From the NCBI GenBank assembly GCA_038503075.1, contig JBCAML010000016.1:1-64000 (forward strand): a DNA stretch of 64,000 nt. The letters run 5' to 3'. This stretch comes from Gyromitra esculenta. Taxonomy: Eukaryota; Ascomycota; Pezizomycetes; Pezizales; Discinaceae. This document shows positions 23,534 through 33,335 of this stretch, in pieces (the first letter of the stretch is position 1; every line of letters starts with the position of its first letter). The notes beneath the pieces were generated by a model, which made no database searches, was not told where the DNA came from, and worked only from the letters and a program-made list of their open reading frames with translations. The position numbers and the translations under genes are program-made.

Positions 23534-24812
23534 CTCATCTACACCTCCTACTTGACGCCCCTATTTGGAAGTCCTTGGTTGGATTCGCCAATCCATCCTA
23601 CAAATCTTCCCCTGTTTGACGCCGTGAAAACCCCAAACTCTCGTCGAAATCACCCCCGAGTGGCTTGACCACCAGTACTTACGCACCAACTCCCTTCCGT
23701 GCAATCAGTCAAGGTCATGAGCTCTCCCGCCCCCGTTGCCTCCTCCTTTGAAGGAGCCGCTGTCGCTACCCAACGCTTCCCCACGAAAGAAGCTTTTGCC
23801 CAAGCCTATCGAGACAACCCCGTCGAATTATTTAACCAACTACGGGACCTCAACCAAGCTCTAGAAGATCAAATTGATGCCCTTCAAGAAAGTACGCAGG
23901 AGTTAGAGGTAAAACTCACTACTGCGAAAATCCAAGGGGATAACGCTACAAGACACGCGATGCAACAAGACCAGCGAGTCACTGAAGCAGCTGATCTCAT
24001 CGCCTGATTACGACAAGAACGAAATGAAGCCCGAGCAAACCTTTCAGCCCCCCCGGCTCCACCAAACCTCACCGCCACTCCCCCACCGCCGTCATCCGCT
24101 ACCCATCGTTCCGAACGTATGCCAGATCCAGAGAAATTCGATGGATCTAGAGCAAAACTTCCCGGCTTCGTCCTCCAACTCCGTTCAAAACTCGCTGTCA
24201 ACAGGGACCGATTCGCTGATGAGAACACCATGATTCTCTACACAATCAACCGCCTGGAAGGAGCAGCTCTGGAACAAGTTCGACACACAGTCCTGCCCTC
24301 TGGCCTCACAACCTGGACCAACGCCGCCGCCCTCATCACCGCTTTGGAGACTGCCTTTGGGGACCCCGATCCCACCGGTACCGCACGAAGGAAACTACAC
24401 CAGCTCCGCCAGGGTAAACGCGACTTCTCTGCTTACCTGGCTGATTTCCAACGCATCATGGGCCAACTCAACTTTGATGAAAATTTGAAGATGGACGCCC
24501 TGGAGCACGGAATGTCAGAAGAGTTGAAAGAAGCCATGGTCTTTGCCACCACCGTCCCCGCCAATCTTGAAGAGATGATCATCACTCTCACCCGCCTGGA
24601 CAATCGTATCCGAGCCCGAAAAGCTGAAAAACGAGGCAACACAAGGGACAATATGGGACAATTTAGCTCCCAAGCAATGACTCCCTTTATCCCTGCCTCA
24701 TCATTCGTACCAGGCGGCCTTGCCCCAATGGATCTTTCTTTTGGAAGAACCAGTAACCTCTCTCGTCCCCCGCAGGATCAACGATATACTGTGGTAAATG
24801 GAAGAAGAAAGC

Positions 24813-25761
24813 TGTAAGACCGGTACTTCTTACCGCACAGGAAATCTCCAAGAAGCTTTAGATAACAATCTAGACGCTATAACCTGCCCGGTTGCTATCC
24901 GCAACACAATACACAGGCGCAAGTCCTAACTGCTTCTTATGAACCGCTAAAAGATAACCGTAGGGTTCAAAGTAGGGATCGAGCAAAGTTCCGTGAAGAA
25001 CTTCCAATAGTCAGGTTTTAATAATTAACGCTGAAGGGCCAAGGCCTTGCTAAGCGAGATAAAAGTAATTCACAAGTAAAAGAGTAAATTGCACGGAAGT
25101 GATTTTTGCTAGAAACAATATAATATTGATAAGGCTCGTTCTTCGTCGCTAATGATCCGACTCCGAGTTTACATCCACTGCGAGAGTATTTATAATGCCT
25201 CCTCTCTACTATGTTTGGGTGTAGTGTGGTGTAGAGGCGCTAACTACTATGACAACATGAAACCACTTCGCCTTATCTCCATACCCGATACCCCATTGAG
25301 TTCCCTGGCCCCGATCCGCGATTCTCCGAGCAGTATGCATGTCGGTAACACGAGAGTTACGTATTCGTCTTCATTGCGTTCGTCTCTTCGAGACGATCAT
25401 TTCGCCTATCTGAATCGTCGCGTAGCATTGCGTTCCCTTATCTTTGTCAGTCTGTAACTCCGCCAGTTTTGGTCCGATTCGCAATCTGTTTGAACCACAG
25501 CGAAGCCAGACACTTCCCCTACATACCCTCCGGGTCCCATTCCGCCGGACGGTTTTGCTTGACGGCCTAGGGGTTACTTTTGCCCTCCGGGACAGGTCTT
25601 TTCTGGTGCTGTCCCCCCTTCTCCAAATACTATACCTACTGGAAGGATTGGAGGCAGGGTAACAGGCTCCAGTCCCGATCCGGAAGGTGCTAAAGTAGGG
25701 TAACTCCGAAGATAGGGTAACTCCAGGGCCAGGAACTCCTTCAAAAGGTACAGGTATAACA
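24813..25761. repeat. Solo LTR of an unrelated retroelement, 949 bp
   Basis: Begins TGTAAGACC and ends GGTATAACA (TGT...ACA), flanked by the 5-bp direct repeat AAAGC (24808-24812 and 25762-25766). It splits the gag frame of the decayed element, which resumes exactly after the duplication. No internal genes. Its length and TG..CA ends differ from the 400-bp LTR family here, so it derives from another family. Confidence 0.8.
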
Positions 25762-25803
25762 AAAGCTTTCGGAGGAAGAGAAACAGTGGCGCCGCTCCAC
25801 TGG

Positions 25804-26206
25804 TTTCACGGATTAAGGATTGGATAAGGGTTAGGTTTCGGTTCGAAGTTGGATACAGGCTGTGGGGTTAATGTGTTATAATGCTATTGTATTTTCGGGT
25901 GTCATCGGCTATTGGGTTTTTGGTTGAGAAAGCGGGGTATTTAAGCGACGGATTTTTGATCATTCTTCGTCTTCTCTTCTTCTTTCTTTAAGCAACGTTC
26001 TCATTCACTTCTACTTGTATTACTCTAATACTACCACGGTTCTACCTCAGAACTTTCGCTGTCGCTGTGAACATCGCTGATACTTCACCTTGAAGTATAC
26101 CCACTGTAGAAACACTGCACTCCTCGAACGTGTTAGTATCTCGCTTAAGTAGCACTGCTCACCTTTAGGGATACTAAAGGGCTTAACGAGAGACTGAACC
26201 GTGAGA
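25804..26206 (+). repeat. Solo LTR (403 bp) inside gag
   Basis: TTTCACGG...CCGTGAGA, flanked by ACTGG (25799-25803 and 26207-26211). The zinc-knuckle codons of gag resume directly afterwards (ACTGGGAAATGTATGTTC). Confidence 0.9.
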
Positions 26207-26400
26207 ACTGGGAAATGTATGTTCTGCGCCGCCCCCGACCACTCCTACGCCAACTGCCCCTCTGCTCCAAAAAAGCTCACTATGAGGGGGGCCCTCACAG
26301 CCCCGCCCACCGCTCGCACGCCACCCGCTTCTTCCCTGCCGCCACCTCCGCTCCCACCTCAGTTTTTTGCCCTAGAGGCAGCCAATGCTTCAAACGAGGC

Positions 26401-26444
26401 TTTAAACTAATTTCACCGAAGTCGACCAGTGACCCTGCTTCGGT
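26401..26444 (+). promoter_or_regulatory. -1 ribosomal frameshift signal of the decayed element
   Basis: Slippery T TTA AAC (26401-26407) in the gag frame is followed at once by the gag stop TAA. After a 7-nt spacer come stem arms ACCGAAG (26415-26421) and CTTCGGT (26438-26444) with a 16-nt loop. Slipping back one base leads into the pol frame (LISPKSTSDP...). The same architecture occurs in the intact element, with compensatory changes in the stem. Confidence 0.75.
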
Positions 26445-27083
26445 TCCTTTTTCTTTACCTTTGTCTGCGTTTTCCATTTCAGGTTTTTCAGTGTCGGATA
26501 TGTGTGTGGAGGATCAATTAGATGGGGAACATTTTGTTATTTCTTGTAGCATTTCCCATAATAATAAAGCTATCAAAACCCACGCACTATTGGACACTGG
26601 AGCCTCAGGATTCGCCTTCATTGATAAAGATTTTGCGAGTCACCACTCTTTACCCCTTCTCCCTCTAAAAACCCACCGACAACTTGAAGTAATAGACGGT
26701 CACCCAGTCTCGTCAGGAGACATTACCCATATCGCCAATATCCACCTCTCTATTCAACAACACCAGGAACAAGCTCCCTGTTTCGTCACCCGACTAGGAC
26801 ACTACCCCCTCGTCCTTGGAATCCCCTGGATGAACTATCATGACATCCAACTTCACTTCGCCCAGAAACGCATTGAGTTTAATTCTAAGCTCTGCACCAC
26901 CCACTGTTCCCCCAATACAACTATCGTATCAGCCCCCTCGATCCCTGCTCCAGCCAAGCTAAATGTCTCTTTCATCAATGCTGCCAGCTTCAGAACACTT
27001 ACCCGAAAACGATCCTTACAAACCTATGCTATGTCCCTCTACGAAATTAATAGAATTCTAGACGAAAAAACAACTAAGGAGGA
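26407..27083 (+). pseudogene. Truncated pol (protease part) of the decayed element
   Basis: The -1 frame relative to gag runs through the leader, SAFSISGFSVSDMC and the aspartic-protease motif LLDTGASGFAFID. It stays similar to the intact pol up to KTTKED, about 205 residues in. Then the LTR of opposite orientation begins at 27084. No in-frame stop is seen within this stretch. Reverse transcriptase onward is missing. Confidence 0.82.
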
Positions 27084-27343
27084 TCTCAAGGGGCGAGGTT
27101 TATCTTCAAGCTCTCAGGTATCCCCCGAGATGAGCAGTGCTACTTGAAGGGAAAACTAAGCGACGAGAGTGTCTACGGAGTTCCACAGGCTCTACGGAGT
27201 GTTCAAGTATAGAGGACTTGAGGACGGCGACAGCGTAAGGTTATGAGGTATAACCGAGGTTTGTATTGTAAAATACAAGAGTGTACTATAGAAGACGTTG
27301 CTTAAGGAGAGAAAAGAGAAAAGTACGACAAGAGGGGGAAACC
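27084..27343 (-). repeat. Older minus-oriented LTR, first part
   Basis: Begins TCTCAAGG and matches the LTR family at reduced identity. It is split at AAACC by the intact element and continues at 33161-33311. The two pieces sum to 411 bp (260 + 151). No matching target duplication was found (GAGGA on the left, AAATA on the right), so its right flank has probably been rearranged. Confidence 0.8.
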
Positions 27344-27754
27344 TCTCAGGGAGCAGGTTTCTTATCAAGCTCTCGAGTATCCCTCGAGATGAGCGGTGCT
27401 ACTTGAATGGGAAACCAACAGTGAGAATAAGTGCGAAGATTCTACAGGCTCTACAGGAGGTTCGAGTTAAGAAGGCTCGAAGTCGGCGACAGCGAAGGGT
27501 TACGAGGTGCAACCAAGGTTTGTATTTGTGAAGTACAAAGGTAAACAATAGAAGACGTTGCTTAAAGAAAGAAGAAGGAAAAGTACAATAAGAGGGGAAA
27601 TCCCTTCGCTTATATACCACGTTCCAACTCGTTCGATGACAAAGACATGACTCATTGTAATAGGAAACCCATAGAAACACAAAGAATAATTATTAAGACG
27701 CAACAACCAACCGCTCATGCAACCGACCCATCAACGAAATAACCATCCATGAAA
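27344..27754 (-). repeat. 3' LTR of the intact element, 411 bp
   Basis: In element orientation it starts TTTCATGG and ends CCCTGAGA, not TG..CA. Contains AAGCAACGT (plus-strand 27555-27563 as ACGTTGCTT). Seven differences from the 5' LTR, all in the U3 portion (plus positions about 27630-27725). Confidence 0.92.
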
Positions 27755-27765
27755 GTAGCCCCCCC
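27755..27765 (-). other. Polypurine tract next to the 3' LTR
   Basis: In element orientation GAGGGGGGGCTAC lies directly before TTTCATGG of the 3' LTR and at the end of pol, the expected site of plus-strand priming. Confidence 0.6.
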
Positions 27766-30700
27766 TCATAGCCGTGAGCTCCTGCGAACACTAACCAGTC
27801 CTTCCTTCGGTTTATCTGGATATTGTCGGTGGAAAGAATCTACTGCTTCCGTCTCTTCGTGATATTCAGCGGGTTCCCAGGTGGGTAATGCATAGCCAGT
27901 CCATTCGATTAGATATTGAAGCCTTCCGCGACGTAAACAGGAATCTAGAACACTTTCGACAAGGTATTCCTCGTGATCGTTGACCTGAACTGGCGGAGGC
28001 GGTACAATGATTTGGCCTGGAAGGGGATCGACGGGAGCTGCTCTAATCAGCGAGACGTGAAATACAGGATGGTACTTCATTGAACTTGGGAGATCAATCT
28101 CATAGGCGTAGGCTGAGATAGCACGTTTCACCTGGAATGGGCCGCTCCATTTCCAATCCAACTTCCTCGAATTTCGCGTTGTCCTCATGTTCTTCATTGA
28201 TACGAACACTTCGTCTTTTTCCTTAAACGATGGAGCGGGGGTACGGTATCGGTTTGTACTGGACTCGAAGATATCCTGGGCTGTTCGCATCTGCATTCGG
28301 AGGAAGTCTCTAAGTTCTTCCATTTTTGAAGCGAAGTCATTAGCATCGAGGGTCTGAGGGGAACGGTCATTAGAGATGATCGAGGTGTCGAAGCGGGGGT
28401 GATAGCCATAATTCGCAAAGAAGGGTGTAGCCTTGGTACTTGCAGATTCCTGGTTATTGGCGGCGAACTCGGCAATGGGTAGCCATTTAGACCAGTCGTC
28501 TTGTTGGTAGGATACATAACAACGAAGGTATTGTTCCATTACCGCATTAAGACGTTCGGTTTGTCCATCAGTTTCTGGGTGAAAGGAGGTGGACATACGG
28601 GCGGCTATATTCAAGCGTTGGCAGAGGTATTTCCAAAACTTCGCGGTGAACTGTGTTCCTCTATCGGAAGTAATATAGGAAGGGAGTCCATGAAGTTTCC
28701 AAATGTTTTGGAGGTACAGTTCGGCCGTCTGTTCGGCATTGACAGTCGTATTGCACGGGATAAGGTGCCGCATCTTCGAGAGTCGGTCTACTACGACCAT
28801 AATGGCATCAAAACCGTTAGATTCTGGGAGACCGGTAACGAAGTCCATTGATAGTTCTTCCCAGGGGCGATTGGGAATTGGGAGTGGTTTTAGGACGCCA
28901 TGAGTACCGAGGGTGCTTGGTTTAGCTCGTCGACAGGTATGGCAGTTTCGCGTATAACGGCCAATATACTCTCTCATTTTTGGCCAATAAAAGTGCCTTG
29001 AAATGAGTTCAAAGGTTTTTTCGCGTCCTGGGTGTCCAGCTGAAGGGGCGTCATGATGTCGTTGTAGAATGAGGAGGCGGAGAGGATCATGATTAGGGAT
29101 ATAGAGTTTTTGCCGGTAATAAAGGCGGCCGCTGACTTCAGTACAATCTCCTAGGGTGATTTCCTTGGATTGTCGTTCACCATTTTTGAGTGCTAGAAGG
29201 GTTTTTTGTGGGAACGGGTCAGCATTATATCCGTGATTCATTAAGATATTAAAGGAGGCATCCAATTCAGCGGGTTCATTTGATAAAGAACCCGAAAACA
29301 AACTCAGCTTGGGATCAACATTTTTCTCCTTCAAGACTACTTGGTGTTGGTGTTGTAGTCTTTCATCCCCTTCTTCAGGGAGATCTCCTGATCTCCGAGT
29401 CAGTGCGTCCGGCTTTCCTCCTTGTACTCCTGGTCTATATGTAATAACGAAGTCAAAACGTGAGAGGTATTCAGCCCATCTGACTTGTCGTCGATTAAGT
29501 TGTTTGGTGGTCATGAAGTATTCCAGGTTCTTGTGATCAGTAATAACCGAGATGGGTAATTCGGATCCTTCGAGCTCTGGTCTCCATTCCTCGAAGCAGC
29601 GTATAATCGCGAGAAGTTCCTTATCGTAAATCTCGTAGTTGCATTCGGCTGGTGAATGTTTCTTAGAGAAGAAGGCTACAGGGTGAAGTACGCCGTTATC
29701 GTCAAGTTGGGAGAGAACACCGCCGGAAACAAAGTCAGAAGCATCAGATTCTACGAAGATTTTCTTTCTAGGATCGAAATGGATAAGAACGGGGGCTTTA
29801 GTAAAGGCGTCTTTCAGGGCTTCGAATGCAAGCTCTGCTTCGACAGTCCATTCGAAGATAACACCTTTCCTTGTGAAGGCGGTAAGGGGGGCAGCTAATC
29901 GGGAGAATCCCAGGATGAATCGTCGGTAGAAATTTGCGAAGCCTAGGAAGGCTTGTACATCTTTAATCGACTTTGGGCGGTTCCAATCTCTGACGGCTTT
30001 GAGTTTATCGTCGTCCATTTTTATTCCTTCGGGGGTTAGAATTAACCCGAGGTACTTTATAGATTGGACATGGAATTCGCATTTCTCAGGTTTGAGAAGA
30101 ATATCGTTGGCCTTAAGTGCATCTAGAACTTGTCTGACATGTACCTTGTGTTCGGCAAGGGTATCACTATAGATCAAAATATCGTCCAGATAGGCTGTGC
30201 AAAAAAGGTCTAGGTATTCTCGGAGAGAGTCGTTCACAAACCGTTGAAAAGTGCCGGGGGCGTTGGTAAGACCGAATGGCATTACCATATATTCATACAA
30301 GCCATACCGTGTTCGGAAAGCTGTTTTCCACTCTTCTCCTTCGGCAATGCGAATTTGATGGAAACCGTCGCGGAGGTCGAGCTTTGAGTACCATTGAGCT
30401 TTCGCCAGGCGGTCTAGGGTTTCCTTGACCAGGGGGGATGTATATCGGTCCTTAACTGTGAGAGCGTTAAGGCCGCGGTAGTCAACACAAAGGCGGAGAG
30501 AACCATCGGGTTTTGCGGCGAAGAGGACTGGAGAGCCGGCGGAAGAAGAACTGGCACGAATAAAGCCTTTCTCCAAGTTATCTTCGATATACTTTTTTAG
30601 AACCAGGAGTTCATCTCGTGACATGCCGTAGAGAGGGCCGAATGGGGGTTCTTTGCCTTCTTGTAGGGTGATACGGTGATCATAGGGGCGGCGGGGTGGG

Positions 30701-31451
30701 AGTCCTTGGGCTTTCGCTTTATCAAACATGTCCAGGTATTCGTGGTATTCAGCGGGTATCCTTTGTCTCCATTCCTCTTTAGTTGTCTTACTATCGAGAA
30801 CCTTGTTTATTTCGTATAGGGACATTGAATAGACCTGAATACCCTTTTTCCTGGCGAGCATGCGGAAACTGGCGGCGCCAATAAAGGCGGCGTTAAGCTT
30901 AGCTGGAGGTGGAATAGCCGCAGCGGAAACAACGGGTTGTTTGGGGGCACAATGGGTGGTGCAGAATTCAGAATTGAATTCAATGCTTTTGTTCGCAAAT
31001 TGTAGATGAACGTCATGGAGGTTCATCCATGGGATACCGAGTACTAGGGGGTAATGGCCTAGCTTGGTGACGAAGAAAGGGGCTTTTTCGGTATGCTGTT
31101 GGATGGAAAGCCCTAGGTGGCAAAGATTTGTAATATCTCCCGAGGCAATTGTTCGGCCGTCAATGACTTCCAATTGGCGAGGGGTTTTTAGGGGAGATAA
31201 GGGTAGGGAATGGTGACGCACAAAGTTTTCGTCGATGAAAGCGAACCCTGAGGCTCCAGTGTCAAGAAGTGCGTGTGTTTTTATAATTTTATTTTGGTGG
31301 GAAAGGCTACATGAAACTACAAAATGTTCCCCATCCAAATTATCCTCCACACACACATCCGACACTGAATACCCAGAAATAGAGAACGCTGACAAAGGAG
31401 AAAAATGAACCAGAGCAGGGTCACAAGGCGACTCTGGTTGAACTAGTTTAA
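27766..31451 (-). CDS. pol: pol polyprotein: protease, reverse transcriptase, RNase H, integrase, chromodomain
   Basis: Numbering starts at TTG 31395. Aspartic protease DTGA lies at 45-48. Reverse transcriptase spans about 245-460 with YLDD at 402-405. RNase H spans about 545-665 (SDAS, DKELL, TDHKN). The integrase zinc finger ends in CHTC (818-821), and the integrase core is D851, D911, E947 with the D,D35E spacing. The chromodomain lies at about 1142-1195 (EEYLVESVLDS, then LQYLIEWTGY and WEP). There is no ATG near the start. The frame is open back to the gag stop and lies in -1 relative to gag, so it is most likely made as a Gag-Pol fusion by frameshifting at 31446-31452. No stop or frameshift was seen in 1209 codons. 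The chromodomain is expected to guide integration to particular chromatin. Confidence 0.93.
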
Positions 31452-31452
31452 A
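31408..31452 (-). promoter_or_regulatory. -1 ribosomal frameshift signal between gag and pol
   Basis: Reading the minus strand: slippery T TTA AAC (31452-31446) in the gag frame, gag stop TAG (31445-31443), spacer of 6 nt, stem arm AACCAGAG (31439-31432), 16-nt loop, arm CTCTGGTT (31415-31408). The heptamer is the classic U UUA AAC, spacing is in the usual range, and -1 slippage enters pol at CTA GTT CAA. Confidence 0.82.
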
Positions 31453-32687
31453 GACTCAACTGAGTCTGCTGCATCGAAGATAGGAAAACGAGGTGGCAAA
31501 GGCGGAGGAAAAACAGAAGAAGCAGGAGGAGCGGCGGGGGCATTAGTGGCGGCTCCCCTCATGGCGGGGCGTTTTGACGCGGAGGGGCAGTTGGAGAAAA
31601 TATGTCCTTCTCCAGCGCAGAACAGGCAACGGTTATTGGTTTGCCTCCAAGTTTTTTCTTCAGGTGACAACTTCCTTCTCCCGTTGACCTGAACATAACG
31701 TTGTTCGGGAGCAGGGCGGGAGGTAGAGGTTCGGCCGAAAGATAGATCCATTGGGGCGAGTCCTCCTGGGGCAAAGGAGGAAGAAGCAGGGGTAAAAGCG
31801 GGGGCGGCGGCGGGGGCGGTGAACTGACCCATAGTATTGCGGGCAGCATTTTTCTTCTCCTCTCTTCTTGCTCGGATACGGTTGTCCAAGCGGAGGAGGA
31901 AAGCACAGAGGGAAGTAAAAGTGGTGGGGAAGTCTGCGACGGTCACTACGGCTTCTTTTAGCTCGTCTGACATTCCGAACTCTAGGGCATCGTTCTTTGC
32001 TGACTCGTCGTAATTTAGCCTACCCATGATCCGTTGGAAATCGGCTAGGTAAGCAGAAAAGTCCCTTTTTCCTTGTCGGAGTTGGTGCAATTCTCGGCAA
32101 GCGGTTCCTAGTGAGTCGGGGTCGCCGAAGGCGGTTTCTAGGGCGGTAATCAGTTCGGCAGCGTTGTTCCAGGTAGTGGTCCCGTCAGGGAGGACAGAGT
32201 GGCGGATCTGCTCAAGAGCGGCTCCTTCAAGACGGCTGATAGCATACAATATCATATTGTTGCTATTGGAGAATCGGTCGGCGTTGACCGAGAGTTTTGA
32301 CCTGAGTTGCAGGACGAAACCGGGGAGCTTGTCTCGGGACCCGTTGAACTTATCTGGGTCGGGCATTTTATCTGAACGGCCTCCTTGTGTATGAGCTGGA
32401 GGCGCGGGTGGTGGTGGAGCGGGTGGTGGAGGAGCGGCGTTGCGGAGGCGGGCGACTTCTGCTTCGGCTGCCTGTAGTTGAGACTGGCAGGTGTTAAACC
32501 TCGCCGTCATGTTGTTTCTTTCCTGTGTGGCTTCTTCAAGCTGTAGGTCTGCGTATGTGAGGTTATCGACCCGTTGTTGGTAGTGGGATCGGATCTCCTC
32601 ATAGGCGGAGGCGAGGTCGGCGTTTGCGGCTGCTTGGAAGTTCTCAAAAGTAGGGAAGGTCCAAGGAGCGGGGGCGGGGTTGCTCAT
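31443..32687 (-). CDS. gag: gag polyprotein of the intact element, 414 aa
   Basis: Structural capsid/nucleocapsid protein. An N-terminal helical region (about 1-90) is followed by a proline-rich linker. The retrotransposon capsid core starts at MPDPDKFNGSRDKLPGFVLQ (about 110-280; QLRQGKRDFSAYLADFQRIM is typical). A zinc knuckle CLFCAGEGHIFSNC (CX2CX4HX4C) lies near the C-terminus. The stop TAG is immediately preceded by the slippery heptamer. The ATG at 32687 lies 46 bp inside the primer-binding site. Open throughout. Confidence 0.92.
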   Translation of the reverse strand: MSNPAPAPWTFPTFENFQAAANADLASAYEEIRSHYQQRVDNLTYADLQLEEATQERNNMTARFNTCQSQLQAAEAEVARLRNAAPPPPAPPPPAPPAHTQGGRSDKMPDPDKFNGSRDKLPGFVLQLRSKLSVNADRFSNSNNMILYAISRLEGAALEQIRHSVLPDGTTTWNNAAELITALETAFGDPDSLGTACRELHQLRQGKRDFSAYLADFQRIMGRLNYDESAKNDALEFGMSDELKEAVVTVADFPTTFTSLCAFLLRLDNRIRARREEKKNAARNTMGQFTAPAAAPAFTPASSSFAPGGLAPMDLSFGRTSTSRPAPEQRYVQVNGRRKLSPEEKTWRQTNNRCLFCAGEGHIFSNCPSASKRPAMRGAATNAPAAPPASSVFPPPLPPRFPIFDAADSVESLN

Positions 32688-32732
32688 GATAGCGTCGGTG
32701 AGGGGTGAGCGGGGGTAGAGAGTGTAGATGCT

Positions 32733-32744
32733 GAAGCAACGTAA
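32733..32744 (-). other. Primer-binding site of the intact element (probably self-priming)
   Basis: Directly after the 5' LTR end, the minus strand reads TTACGTTGCTTC. There is no TGG as needed for pairing with a tRNA CCA end. ACGTTGCTT is the exact reverse complement of AAGCAACGT, which in this LTR lies at plus 32956-32964, about 45 nt after a TATATAAG box where transcription would begin. Confidence 0.65.
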
Positions 32745-33155
32745 TCTCAGGGAGCAGGTTTCTTATCAAGCTCTCGAGTATCCCTCGAGATGAGCGGTGC
32801 TACTTGAATGGGAAACCAACAGTGAGAATAAGTGCGAAGATTCTACAGGCTCTACAGGAGGTTCGAGTTAAGAAGGCTCGAAGTCGGCGACAGCGAAGGG
32901 TTACGAGGTGCAACCAAGGTTTGTATTTGTGAAGTACAAAGGTAAACAATAGAAGACGTTGCTTAAAGAAAGAAGAAGGAAAAGTACAATAAGAGGGGAA
33001 ATCCCTTCGCTTATATACCACATTCCAACTCGTTCGATGACAAAGACATGACTCATTGTAGTAGGAAACCCATAGAAACACAAAGAACAATTATTAAGCC
33101 GCAACAACCATCTGCTCATGTAACCGACCCATCAACGAAATAACCATCCATGAAA
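32745..33155 (-). repeat. 5' LTR of the intact element, 411 bp
   Basis: Same ends as the 3' LTR (TTTCATGG...CCCTGAGA). Contains a TATATAAG promoter box (plus strand near 33012-33020) upstream of the presumed R region. Confidence 0.92.
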
Positions 33156-33160
33156 AAACC

Positions 33161-33311
33161 CTTTGCTTATATACCCATAATCCATCTCTTTGATGACAAA
33201 CGCATGACTCATTGTAACGGAAACCAAGGGAAACATATCGAACAAAATAGCAAAGCAATACGATCAAACATCCGTACCATCCATTAGGCAACCCAACAAC
33301 CATCCATGAAA
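33161..33311 (-). repeat. Older minus-oriented LTR, second part
   Basis: Continuation of the LTR split at 27343. It carries CTTTGCTTATATACCC and ends CCATCCATGAAA, diverged from the young LTRs. Confidence 0.8.
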
Positions 33312-33335
33312 AAATAGAACTTCTGTGGTTGAATT

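Larger units (their letters stand above)
23717..26410 (+). pseudogene. gag of the decayed element, with a stop and two LTR insertions
   Basis: Starts MSSPAPVASSFEG. The same frame continues through a TGA at 24005-24007 (most simply a former CGA) into MPDPEKFDGSRAKLPGFVLQ, which matches the intact gag. The frame is interrupted at 24813 by a 949-bp LTR and at 25804 by a 403-bp LTR. Removing them restores continuity through KLSEEEKQWRRSTG to a zinc knuckle CMFCAAPDHSYANC (CX2CX4HX4C) and a stop TAA at 26408-26410. Confidence 0.85.
22707..27083 (+). mobile_element. Decayed Ty3/Gypsy chromovirus-type element, plus strand, 3' truncated
   Basis: Related to, but clearly diverged from, the intact element at 27344-33155. 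It consists of an interrupted 5' LTR (22707-23521), primer-binding region (23522 on), gag (23717-26410, with one stop and two insertions) and the start of pol (to 27083). There an oppositely oriented LTR cuts it off. The reverse transcriptase, integrase and 3' LTR are absent from the window. Confidence 0.85.
27344..33155 (-). mobile_element. Intact Ty3/Gypsy chromovirus-type LTR retrotransposon, 5812 bp
   Basis: Element order on the minus strand is 5' LTR (33155-32745), primer-binding site, gag, -1 frameshift signal, pol with chromodomain, polypurine tract and 3' LTR (27754-27344). It is flanked by the 5-bp duplication AAACC (27339-27343 and 33156-33160). The LTRs are both 411 bp and differ at 7 positions. 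Both gag and pol are full-length open frames, so the element may be competent. The chromodomain and reverse-transcriptase motifs place it in the chromovirus branch. Confidence 0.93.

Noticed and set aside
28194..30000. Plus-strand frames inside pol (for example 28501-28851, 29656-29898)
   Set aside because: Antisense shadows of the well-supported pol frame.
31559..31906. 115-codon minus frame overlapping gag
   Set aside because: Out-of-frame shadow of the gag coding region in GC-rich sequence.
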